Shown: piece after piece, positions 1 to 6,245 of the stretch
Layout: every line of letters begins with the position of its first letter
How positions within the stretch are numbered: position 1 is the first letter of the stretch
NCBI GenBank assembly: GCA_035283845.1
Contig: DATESZ010000046.1
Coordinates: 1-6,460, forward strand
Origin: DATESZ01 sp035283845
Lineage (GTDB): Bacteria; Desulfobacterota; Syntrophia; Syntrophales; JACQWR01
DNA length: 6,460 nucleotides
Direction: 5' to 3'
Made by a program: the position numbers and the translations under genes
The notes under the pieces: generated by a model
Seen by the model: the letters and a program-made list of their open reading frames with translations, nothing else
The model's database searches: none
What the model was told of the DNA's origin: nothing

Positions 1-60
1 TTGCTTTCCAATAAGGTGAGAAAATTGGAAGAGGAGAGGAAAATAAAAGAAAAAGCATGA
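1..60 (+). CDS. 3' end of an upstream gene (C-terminal tail only)
   Basis: Frame 1 is open from the window edge to a TGA at 58-60, while the other two forward frames meet stops within about 20 bases. The 19 visible residues are mostly Lys, Glu and Arg (ending RKIKEKA), which looks like a charged helical tail rather than a recognisable domain. In many proteobacteria fabZ or lpxD lies directly before lpxA, so the end of such a gene is the natural guess. Nothing in these residues proves it, and an open frame this short could be chance. Confidence 0.4.
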   Translation: MLSNKVRKLEEERKIKEKA

Positions 61-93
61 AACTCTCATGACGGTGCCCGACACAAAGGAGAA

Positions 94-165
94 TGAAAAT
101 TACCCCTCCCCCTTCCCCCCTCCCTCAAGGGGAGGGGGTTAGGGGGAGGGTGAAAGGTATTTTCA
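94..165. repeat. C/G-rich palindromic repeat, copy 1, upstream of lpxA
   Basis: The element is bounded by a perfect 7-bp inverted pair, TGAAAAT (94-100) and ATTTTCA (159-165). Inside, positions 104-113 pair with 141-150 (10 bp). After a 2x2 internal loop, 116-124 pair with 130-138 (9 bp) around the 5-nt loop TCAAG. The result is one long, very stable hairpin with a C/T-rich left arm and a G/A-rich right arm. A second, diverged copy lies at 5994-6061. The architecture is that of a REP-like or small non-autonomous palindromic element. No transposase or target-site duplication is visible. It ends one base before the lpxA start codon. Confidence 0.85.
152..157 (+). promoter_or_regulatory. Probable Shine-Dalgarno sequence of lpxA, inside the repeat
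   Basis: GAAAGG ends 9 nt before the ATG at 167 and is the only purine-rich core at normal spacing; the GGGAGGG at 144-150 is too far away. The site lies in the right arm of the palindrome, between the paired G-tract and the closing ATTTTCA. Folding of the transcript could therefore affect initiation. This is read from sequence and spacing only. Confidence 0.5.
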
Positions 166-166
166 G

Positions 167-943
167 ATGAAAGTTCATCCCACAGCAATAGTGTCGCCCG
201 ATTCTTATATCGGGGAAGGTGCGGAAATAGGTCCATACAGCGTTATTGGCCGCGGTGTCCGAATTGGAAATAATACGGCGGTAGCTTCTCATGTGGTGAT
301 TGAAGATGGTTCCTTTATCGGAGAAAACTGCCAAATTTCCCAATTTTCCTCTATAGGCGGCATCCCGCAGGATCTTAAGTTTCAAGGTGAAGAAACCAGG
401 GTAGTCATCGGTAATTATAACAATATCAGGGAATTTGTTACCATAAACCGCGCCACTCGTGAAGGTGTGGGTGTAACTACAATCGGTGATCATAATCTGA
501 TTATGGCTTACTGTCACGTTGCCCACAACTGCCAGCTCGGAAATCGCATTGTCATGGCTAATGCCTCCCACCTTGCCGGTCATGTTCTGGTTGAAGATTA
601 TGCTGTGATCGGCGGTTTAGCGGGCATTCATCAGTTTACCCGTCTCGGCGCTCATTGCATGATAGGCGGCGCTTCAGCGGTAACAAGGGATGTGCCCCCC
701 TTCGTGACGGTGTCCGGCAATCATGCCAGACTTTATGGGCTCAATCTTATCGGTATGAAACGGCGAGGATTCAAGGAAGAAACGATCAAGGCTCTGAAGG
801 ACGCCTATCGGACCATCTTTCGTTCCGGCATATTGCTTAACCGCGCCATCGAAATTGTTAAAAAAGAGGGGAACGACATCCCTGAAGTGCGTCATTTTCT
901 GGAATTCATACTGGCGTCCGAGCGGGGTGTCTGCAGGCAATAA
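167..943 (+). CDS. lpxA: LpxA, UDP-GlcNAc(3N) 3-acyltransferase, first step of lipid A synthesis
   Basis: Cytoplasmic acyl-ACP-dependent acyltransferase that places a 3-hydroxyacyl chain on position 3 of the UDP-GlcNAc sugar; the family works as a trimer. The 258 residues match the usual length (E. coli about 262). Residues 1 to about 180 are left-handed beta-helix hexapeptide repeats (for example TAIVSPDSYIGEGAEIG), and the rest is a helical C-terminal domain with KRRGF at 198-202. Family signatures are IGGIPQDLKFQGE at 63-75, REFVTINRAT at 88-97, His117 and His120 in CHVAHN (His120 equals the E. coli catalytic His125), His139, His155 and GNH at 184-186. Gly168 sits where E. coli has Gly173, an acyl-length ruler position, which suggests a longer acyl chain. 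Because gnnA and gnnB follow, the true acceptor may be UDP-GlcNAc3N, giving an amide. The ATG at 167 gives the standard N-terminus MKVHPTAIV. Confidence 0.96.
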   Translation: MKVHPTAIVSPDSYIGEGAEIGPYSVIGRGVRIGNNTAVASHVVIEDGSFIGENCQISQFSSIGGIPQDLKFQGEETRVVIGNYNNIREFVTINRATREGVGVTTIGDHNLIMAYCHVAHNCQLGNRIVMANASHLAGHVLVEDYAVIGGLAGIHQFTRLGAHCMIGGASAVTRDVPPFVTVSGNHARLYGLNLIGMKRRGFKEETIKALKDAYRTIFRSGILLNRAIEIVKKEGNDIPEVRHFLEFILASERGVCRQ

Positions 944-948
944 CGGTT

Positions 949-1896
949 ATGAATAAAGTCAGGATCGGCGTAATAGGGGTAGGGCATCTTGGCTCCTATC
1001 ACTTGCAGAAATACCGGAAATTGTCCGGGGCGGAAATCTTCGGTGTGTCGGATGTATTGGAGGAAAGGGCTCAAAAGGCCGGCAGCCTTTATGGATGTAA
1101 AGCCTTTACAGATTATCGCAAATTAATCGGTAATGTTGATGCCGTAAGCATTGCCGTACCTACTGCCTCTCACTATCATGTGGCAAGAGATTTTCTTGCT
1201 TCCGGCATCGATGTCCTTTTGGAAAAACCCATAGCGACAACGACTGAGGAGGCAAAAGAACTGAATGAGATTGCCAGAGGCAAAGGCCTTGTATTTCAGG
1301 TTGGATTTGTTGAAAGATTCAATCCGGCGATCATTGCCCTGGAAAAGGTTATCGACACGCCCCTCTTTGTGGAAGCCCATCGTCTCCATCCCTTTTTTTC
1401 CAGGGGGACGGACGTGGATGTAATTCTTGATCTGATGATTCACGATCTTGATATCATAATCAAGTTTGCCAAATCCCCCCTTGATGAAGTTTCTGCTGTA
1501 GGCGTTTCCGTCCTTTCCGACAGGGTTGACATTGCCAATGCCAGGCTTTCCTTTAAGAATGGATGTGTGGCAAATGTTACGGCCAGCCGGGTTACCGCTA
1601 AGACCATGCAGAAGATCCGTTTTTTCGGTATCAATGGCTATCATGCGGTGGATTACTCGAAACGTGAGCTTGTATCTTTAAGTAAAAAAACTGGCGTCGG
1701 CAACCAGGTGGATATTGTTAATAATCAGGTTGAGGTTATTGATCATGATCCCCTTGAAGAGGAAATACGCTCTTTCCTGAACTCTGTCAGCAATCGCTCC
1801 GTCCCTCTGGTCTCCGGGGAGGATGCCTTAGCTTCACTGGAGGCTGCATCTAAAATCATTGAAAAAATGAAGTCAACATCGGGGCTAATCCAGTGA
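949..1896 (+). CDS. gnnA: GnnA-like UDP-GlcNAc 3-dehydrogenase (Gfo/Idh/MocA family)
   Basis: Predicted NAD-dependent oxidoreductase that oxidises the 3-hydroxyl of UDP-GlcNAc to the 3-keto sugar for the next enzyme to aminate. The 315-residue protein starts with a Rossmann fold (VIGVGHLG, GxGxxG at 10-15). It carries the family's EKP motif at 92-94, with Lys93 the expected catalytic lysine, VGFVERFNP at 118-126, and DLMIHDLD at 161-168, in which His165 and Asp161 fit the catalytic positions. The C-terminal part (about 125-300) is the alpha/beta substrate domain. The family alone does not set the substrate: related enzymes act on many sugars, including UDP-GlcNAcA in O-antigen pathways. The assignment rests on its place between lpxA and lpxB beside an aminotransferase, as in Acidithiobacillus ferrooxidans. 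It begins 5 nt after the lpxA stop with a weak AGG at 935-937 as ribosome site, and its stop overlaps the next start. Confidence 0.8.
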   Translation: MNKVRIGVIGVGHLGSYHLQKYRKLSGAEIFGVSDVLEERAQKAGSLYGCKAFTDYRKLIGNVDAVSIAVPTASHYHVARDFLASGIDVLLEKPIATTTEEAKELNEIARGKGLVFQVGFVERFNPAIIALEKVIDTPLFVEAHRLHPFFSRGTDVDVILDLMIHDLDIIIKFAKSPLDEVSAVGVSVLSDRVDIANARLSFKNGCVANVTASRVTAKTMQKIRFFGINGYHAVDYSKRELVSLSKKTGVGNQVDIVNNQVEVIDHDPLEEEIRSFLNSVSNRSVPLVSGEDALASLEAASKIIEKMKSTSGLIQ

Positions 1897-2987
1897 TACC
1901 CATGGTTGATCTTAAAAGGCAGTACTTGCTTCTTAAACCGGAGATAGACCGGGCGATCCTGGATGTTGTGAGCAGCGCCCAGTATATCCTGGGACAGGAA
2001 CTTTCGGCGCTGGAAAGGGAAGTTGCCTCATACCATGGCGTTCCCTTTGCCATAGGAGTGGCGAACGGCACCGATGCCCTGTTTCTGGCTCTGAAAGCAT
2101 GTGACATCGGCGAGGGCGACGAAGTGATAACGACTCCCTTTACATTCATTGCCACAGCAGAGGCAGTAGCCTATCTTCAGGCAACGCCAGTTTTCGTGGA
2201 CATTTGCCCCCGGACGTTCAATCTGAACATGGAGTATCTGGAGAAGAAGATAACGTCAAGGACAAAGGCCATTATTCCTGTACACCTCTTCGGTCATCCC
2301 GCAGAGATGTCTTCCTTGCTTTATGTTGCGGAAAAATACGGCCTTAAGATCATCGAGGATTGCGCCCAGGCCTTTGGCGCTTCCTATCGGGGGCGGAAGA
2401 CGGGCGCTATGGGCAATTGTGGTTGTTTCAGCTTTTTTCCCAGTAAGAATCTTGGCGGATACGGTGACGGCGGGATGGTCATAACCAGCGATGAACAGGT
2501 GGCGGAGCGTATAAAAATTCTTCGCAATCATGGAAGCAGCTCCAGATACAGGCATCAGTGCATCGGTTACAACAGCCGCCTCGATGAGATACAGGCAGGA
2601 ATCCTGCGTGTAAAGTTGCGTAAGATCGATGAGTTTAATGATTGCCGTCGCCGTCGTGCCGAGGCATATCGTGCCCTGATCACGCGTGATGATGTTATTC
2701 TGCCCGAAGAGTTGCCGGGTTGTCATCATGTTTACCACCAGTTCACCATCCGCTCTATTAACAGGGAGAAAATAATACAGGCGCTCACAGAAAATAACAT
2801 AGCTTCGGCAATCTATTATCCAATTCCCCTTCATCGTCAGGAGGCTTTTTTACAGAAAAACGCGCCTGCCGAAGATCTGCCGAACAGCGAGGCCTGTGCC
2901 GCAGAAGTCCTTTCCCTACCGATGTTTCCTGAACTTGAAGATGCAGAAATCAGGTTGATTTCTCAAGTAATAAATCATGCTTCCTGA
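1893..2987 (+). CDS. gnnB: GnnB-like UDP-3-keto-GlcNAc aminotransferase (DegT/DnrJ/EryC1 family)
   Basis: Predicted PLP-dependent sugar aminotransferase that converts the 3-keto product of GnnA to UDP-GlcNAc3N, with glutamate as amino donor in the characterised homologue. The 364 residues are typical of the family. Visible motifs are ANGTDAL at 57-63 (PLP phosphate binding), EDCAQAFGA at 155-163 (Asp156 to the pyridine nitrogen), FFPSKNLGGYGDGG at 181-194 with Lys185 as the Schiff-base lysine, and YNSRLDEIQAG at 226-236. Translation probably starts at GTG 1893, sharing GTGA with the gnnA stop. This gives MIPMVDLKRQY, the normal family N-terminus, with a weak GGGG at 1881-1884 upstream. The ATG at 1902 lacks any ribosome site and would drop three residues. 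The family is broad (ArnB, WecE, WlbE types), so the substrate is inferred from the lpxA-lpxB context. The 3' end overlaps lpxB by 11 nt. Confidence 0.8.
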   Translation: MIPMVDLKRQYLLLKPEIDRAILDVVSSAQYILGQELSALEREVASYHGVPFAIGVANGTDALFLALKACDIGEGDEVITTPFTFIATAEAVAYLQATPVFVDICPRTFNLNMEYLEKKITSRTKAIIPVHLFGHPAEMSSLLYVAEKYGLKIIEDCAQAFGASYRGRKTGAMGNCGCFSFFPSKNLGGYGDGGMVITSDEQVAERIKILRNHGSSSRYRHQCIGYNSRLDEIQAGILRVKLRKIDEFNDCRRRRAEAYRALITRDDVILPEELPGCHHVYHQFTIRSINREKIIQALTENNIASAIYYPIPLHRQEAFLQKNAPAEDLPNSEACAAEVLSLPMFPELEDAEIRLISQVINHAS

Positions 2988-4119
2988 GAATCGAAATATA
3001 TTAGTAGTGGCAGGAGAGGCTTCGGGCGATCTGCATGCCGCTTCACTCGTCAAATCGTTGCGACGTCTCGATCCCGCAATCCGGTTTTACGGTGTAGGGG
3101 GAGAAAGGCTTCGCGAAGCAGGGGTCGATATTCTGGCCGAATCCTCCGATATGGCTGTGGTGGGACTTACGGAAGTCTTCTTCAAGCTGCCGCTCATAAT
3201 GAAAGTGATGAAAAGATTGAAACATACTTTCCACGCGGCAAAACCCGATGCCGTCATTCTTGTCGATTATCCAGACTTCAACCTGCATTTGGCCCAGGCG
3301 GCGCATAAAAGGGGCATCAAGGTTTTTTACTATATAAGCCCCCAGGTATGGGCATGGCGGAGGGGAAGGATTCGTAAGATCAGGCGGTTCGTCGATAAAA
3401 TGGCTGTTATATTACCATTTGAATATCCCCTTTACTGCGAGGCAGGCGTTGATGCCGAATTTGTAGGCCACCCTCTTCTCGATGCCATTCCTGCGCATTT
3501 TTCCCCGGAGGAAGCACGCAAAAAGTTAGGGATGAGAGAGGGGATCCGCACAGTAAGTATCCTTCCCGGAAGCAGGCCATCGGAAGTGACGAGACTGCTG
3601 CCGGTCTGCCTCAAGGCAGCCGAAAAAATGAACAGGCATGCGGATATGCAATTTGTCATGCCTCTGGCAAGTACGCTGTCTCAGAATTTTGTGGAGGAGA
3701 TCATAAGGCGCTATGAAGTCGATATTGCAGTAATTCCTCATGCTGTCTACGATGTCCTTGCCGCTTCCGATCTGGCTATTGTAGCCTCCGGCACGGCGAC
3801 CCTTGAAGCTGCACTTATGAAAACACCCATGATTATCATCTACCGGGTTTCCTGGCCGTCCTACATTTTGGGCAGGTTGTTCATCAGTGTTAAGAATATA
3901 GGTTTGGTAAATATCATTGCGGGCAAGTCCATAGTCCCCGAATTGATCCAGTCTGAAGCGAACTCCGATTCGATTGCCGCCCTGGCGGAAGATTTGCTTA
4001 ATAATCGGGATAAAAGAGAAGCAATGCAAGCGAACTTATTAAAAATTAGGGATAAACTTGGAACGCCGGGCGCGGCCGAACGGGCGGCGCTTATTGTATA
4101 CAATATGCTGAAGGGATGA
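2977..4119 (+). CDS. lpxB: LpxB, lipid A disaccharide synthase
   Basis: Glycosyltransferase family 19 enzyme that joins lipid X (a 2,3-diacyl-sugar 1-phosphate) to the UDP-2,3-diacyl sugar, forming the beta-1,6 disaccharide of lipid A on the inner face of the cytoplasmic membrane. Length is 380 residues (E. coli 382). Hallmarks are GEASGDLHA at 13-21, VDYPDFN at 96-102 (Asp97 aligns with an essential aspartate in E. coli LpxB), SPQVWAWRRGR at 121-131, GHPLLD at 164-169, LPGSRPSEV at 196-204, SGTATLEAAL at 271-280 and VPELIQ at 320-325. The last motifs form the C-terminal UDP-binding half. The ATG at 2977 lies inside the gnnB end in another frame and has no clear Shine-Dalgarno sequence, so expression by translational coupling is likely. 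In this operon its substrates are probably amide-linked at position 3. The upstream hydrolase LpxH or LpxI is not encoded in the window. Confidence 0.97.
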   Translation: MLPENRNILVVAGEASGDLHAASLVKSLRRLDPAIRFYGVGGERLREAGVDILAESSDMAVVGLTEVFFKLPLIMKVMKRLKHTFHAAKPDAVILVDYPDFNLHLAQAAHKRGIKVFYYISPQVWAWRRGRIRKIRRFVDKMAVILPFEYPLYCEAGVDAEFVGHPLLDAIPAHFSPEEARKKLGMREGIRTVSILPGSRPSEVTRLLPVCLKAAEKMNRHADMQFVMPLASTLSQNFVEEIIRRYEVDIAVIPHAVYDVLAASDLAIVASGTATLEAALMKTPMIIIYRVSWPSYILGRLFISVKNIGLVNIIAGKSIVPELIQSEANSDSIAALAEDLLNNRDKREAMQANLLKIRDKLGTPGAAERAALIVYNMLKG

Positions 4120-4120
4120 T

Positions 4121-5890
4121 ATGGAAATATTTAAGCGTTTATTAAAGCTTGCCAAACCGCATATGCTGAAGTTTATTTTGGCTATGTTTTGCATGCTTAT
4201 GGTGGGTGCTATTACCTCCTCGCTTGCTTTTCTCGTCAAGCCCGCCTTGGATGAGATATTCATTAATAAAAACGGTATGATGCTTGTATGGATACCCACT
4301 TTCGTCATTATGCTTTATCTCCTGAAGGGCGCCTGCAATTACGGCCAGACGATTATTATGAGTTTCATCGGTCAGCGTATTATTGCCGACCTGCGAAACA
4401 GCCTTTACCGGCAGATACAAAGGCAGTCGCTTGCTTTTTTTACCAAACATCCCACAGGCATGCTCATGTCGAGGATTACCAATGACGTTTCCTATATACA
4501 GGGCGCCGTATCGGAGGCGGTAACAAGTCTTTTGAAGGATTCTTCTACTTTGATTTTTCTTGTTTTTGTCATTTTCTATCGAGATTGGCAGTTGGCTATC
4601 ATTGGCATGCTCGTTTTCCCGTTAACCATTTTCCCCATTGCCAAATTTGGAGAAAAGATGAGACAGGTGGCGACAAGCACGCAGACAACCATGGGTTCGC
4701 TGAACACTCTGTTGCAGGAAACCATTGCCGGCACGCGCATCGTCAAGGCCTTTGGACGGGAGGATTATGAAAATCAGAGATTTGCCCGGAGAAACGAGCG
4801 CCTCTTTAAGTTAACCCTGAAATCTGTTGCCGTAAGCGCCCTGTCCGGTCCCTTTATGGAATTTTTAGGCGGCATCGGCATTGGGGCGATATTATTTTAC
4901 GGCGGGAGCCAGGTAATAAAGGGGAACTCCACGCCAGGCACTTTTTTTTCCTTCCTCACGGCTATCATCATGCTCTATGAGCCGATAAAGCGATTGACCA
5001 ATGTTAATAACACCATTCAGCAGGGAATTGCCGGCGCCGAGCGGGTATTCAGCATTATCGACCTGGCGCCGGAAATAATGAATAAGGCCGGGGCTGTTGT
5101 ATTGCCTAAAATTACGACAGGAATAGAAATAAATAACGTCACTTTCTGTTACGAAACAGCGCCCGTCTTAAAAAATATATATTTGAAAATCAGATCAGGC
5201 GAAGTTATTGCCTTTGCCGGAATGAGCGGCGGCGGCAAAACAACTCTTGTCAACCTTATTCCGCGCTTTTACGACGTTACGGAGGGACAAATCCTGATTG
5301 ACGGGCATGATGTGCGTGATGTTACCATTGAATCACTCAGAGGACAAATTGCCATCGTCACCCAGCAGACGATCCTTTTCAACGATTCAGTGCGCAGCAA
5401 TATTGCCTACGGCGACATTGAAAAGTCTGAGGAAGATGTTATCCGGGCGGCAGAGACGGCTAATGCTCATGATTTCATAATGCAACTGCCCTTGGGGTAC
5501 GACACGGTGATAGGAGAACAGGGTATGAAGCTATCGGGAGGAGAAAAACAGAGGATCTCCATAGCTCGCGCCTTGCTGAAGGATGCCCCGATTTTGATTC
5601 TTGATGAGGCTACATCCTCCCTTGATACGGAATCTGAGATTGAAGTCCAGGAAGCCCTGGAAAATCTTATGAAGGGAAGGACCACCCTCGTCATAGCTCA
5701 CAGGCTTTCCACTATTCGTAACGCCGATCGTATTGTGGTCATCGTAAGCGGTGAGATCGTGGAAGAAGGGACACACGAAGAACTCCTCGACAGGAAAGGC
5801 GAATATCATAAACTATACAATATGCAATTTCGCGAGGATAGCGTTAATCATAAGAGCGCCGAGCTGAAAAATGATGGTTCATCCGGTTGA
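4121..5890 (+). CDS. msbA: MsbA-type ABC exporter, probable lipid A core flippase
   Basis: Half-transporter with fused membrane and ATPase domains, 589 residues (E. coli MsbA 582), expected to act as a homodimer in the inner membrane and flip newly made lipid A to the periplasmic face. Six membrane segments are apparent at roughly 16-38, 53-75, 136-156, 157-176, 245-262 and 273-292. The ATPase domain (about 335-570) is complete: Walker A GMSGGGKTT at 367-375, Q-loop Gln415 in VTQQ, signature LSGGEKQR at 471-478 (Glu where LSGGQ is usual, a common variant), Walker B ILILDEATSS at 491-500 with catalytic Glu496, D-loop SSLD and switch His527. It begins one base after the lpxB stop with AAGGGA (4111-4116) at 4-nt spacing, so it belongs to the same transcript. 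B-family exporters resemble one another closely; the lipid A substrate is inferred mainly from its position. Confidence 0.9.
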   Translation: MEIFKRLLKLAKPHMLKFILAMFCMLMVGAITSSLAFLVKPALDEIFINKNGMMLVWIPTFVIMLYLLKGACNYGQTIIMSFIGQRIIADLRNSLYRQIQRQSLAFFTKHPTGMLMSRITNDVSYIQGAVSEAVTSLLKDSSTLIFLVFVIFYRDWQLAIIGMLVFPLTIFPIAKFGEKMRQVATSTQTTMGSLNTLLQETIAGTRIVKAFGREDYENQRFARRNERLFKLTLKSVAVSALSGPFMEFLGGIGIGAILFYGGSQVIKGNSTPGTFFSFLTAIIMLYEPIKRLTNVNNTIQQGIAGAERVFSIIDLAPEIMNKAGAVVLPKITTGIEINNVTFCYETAPVLKNIYLKIRSGEVIAFAGMSGGGKTTLVNLIPRFYDVTEGQILIDGHDVRDVTIESLRGQIAIVTQQTILFNDSVRSNIAYGDIEKSEEDVIRAAETANAHDFIMQLPLGYDTVIGEQGMKLSGGEKQRISIARALLKDAPILILDEATSSLDTESEIEVQEALENLMKGRTTLVIAHRLSTIRNADRIVVIVSGEIVEEGTHEELLDRKGEYHKLYNMQFREDSVNHKSAELKNDGSSG

Positions 5891-5993
5891 TGCGTACTCC
5901 CTCCTACCATGACGAGGATGCTGAATTTCAAACGGTAATAATTGATAGGCATCTTCTCAATAACCCCCATGCCCTGGTCGGGCACAACGAAGG

Positions 5994-6061
5994 ATGAAAA
6001 TCACCCCCACCCCTCCCTCCCCCGTCGAGGGGGAGGGATAAAGGGAGGGGGGCATTTTCAT
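5994..6061. repeat. C/G-rich palindromic repeat, copy 2, downstream of msbA
   Basis: It is bounded by ATGAAAAT (5994-6001) and ATTTTCAT (6054-6061), a perfect 8-bp inverted pair. Within it, TCCCTCCCCC (6014-6023) pairs with GGGGGAGGGA (6029-6038) around the 5-nt loop GTCGA, and 6004-6008 can pair with 6047-6051. It shares ends, arm composition and loop size with copy 1, and both copies follow a similar lead-in (CACAA, AAGG, ATGAAAAT), so they lie in the same orientation. A small hairpin just before it pairs TGCCC (5970-5974) with GGGCA (5980-5984). The element begins about 100 nt after the msbA stop and could end or protect the transcript, but no T-run follows, so it is not called an intrinsic terminator. 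Apart from these structures the 5891-6098 gap holds no gene or clear promoter that I can support. Confidence 0.85.
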
Positions 6062-6098
6062 ATAAATCATTATATGCAATTGTGATAAGGGAAATAGC

Positions 6099-6245
6099 AT
6101 GGACAAGATTACAAAGGAATACCTCGATCGTGCTTCGGAGATAATTGGTGACAGAAAAAGGTATAGGGACACAGACCAAGGCAAAAGCAGTCGTCCAGCC
6201 GAGCTGACGACTGATTGCCAACTTTGTGTTATAGGAAATAATTAA
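6099..6245 (+). CDS. Possible small protein of 48 residues (doubtful)
   Basis: An ATG at 6099 follows AAGGGA (6087-6092) at 6-nt spacing, a good ribosome site, and the frame stays open for 48 codons to the TAA at 6243-6245. The stop directly abuts the ATG of the next reading frame (TAAATG), which would suit coupling of the two. The product starts MDKITKEYLDRASEIIG, a plausible amphipathic helix, then becomes polar with two Cys near the end. I recognise no family. Against it, its second half coincides with a strong hairpin (6180-6219), so that stretch may be untranslated leader or a gene remnant instead. Confidence 0.3.
   Translation: MDKITKEYLDRASEIIGDRKRYRDTDQGKSSRPAELTTDCQLCVIGNN
6180..6219 (+). 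promoter_or_regulatory. Strong hairpin before the last gene
   Basis: GGCAA (6180-6184) pairs with TTGCC (6215-6219). After a small internal loop, CAGTCGTC (6188-6195) pairs perfectly with GACGACTG (6206-6213). Past a bulged C, AGC (6197-6199) pairs with GCT (6203-6205) around CGA. That makes 16 bp in a 40-nt structure ending 26 nt before the ATG at 6246. No T-run follows, so an intrinsic terminator is unlikely. A leader structure, or the inverted repeat of a small element, are both possible. The pairing is seen directly; any function is inference. Confidence 0.5.

Noticed and set aside
125..583. Reverse-strand open frame of 152 codons antisense to lpxA
   Set aside because: It lies opposite a clear lpxA and reads into the C/G-rich repeat, giving a Pro-rich end (TLPLTPSP) typical of false genes over such repeats.
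1123..1644. Reverse-strand open frame of 173 codons inside gnnA
   Set aside because: Antisense shadow of a gene with full family motifs; its translation shows no recognisable domain.
2256..2834. Reverse-strand open frame of 192 codons inside gnnB
   Set aside because: Antisense shadow of an intact aminotransferase gene with no domain signal of its own.
5994..6061. Repeat copy 2 as a Rho-independent terminator for the operon
   Set aside because: The stem is strong, but ATTTTCATATAAAT follows rather than a T-run close to the G/C stem, and the near-identical copy 1 sits just before a gene start.
94..6061. The two repeats as ends of a composite transposon
   Set aside because: No transposase, no target-site duplication, and the genes between are core lipid A genes expected to be essential; dispersed genomic repeats explain the pattern more simply.
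6061..6098. Promoter in the AT-rich stretch before 6099
   Set aside because: TATAAA- and TATATG-like words are present, but no -35 match at 16-18 nt spacing was found, so no promoter is called.
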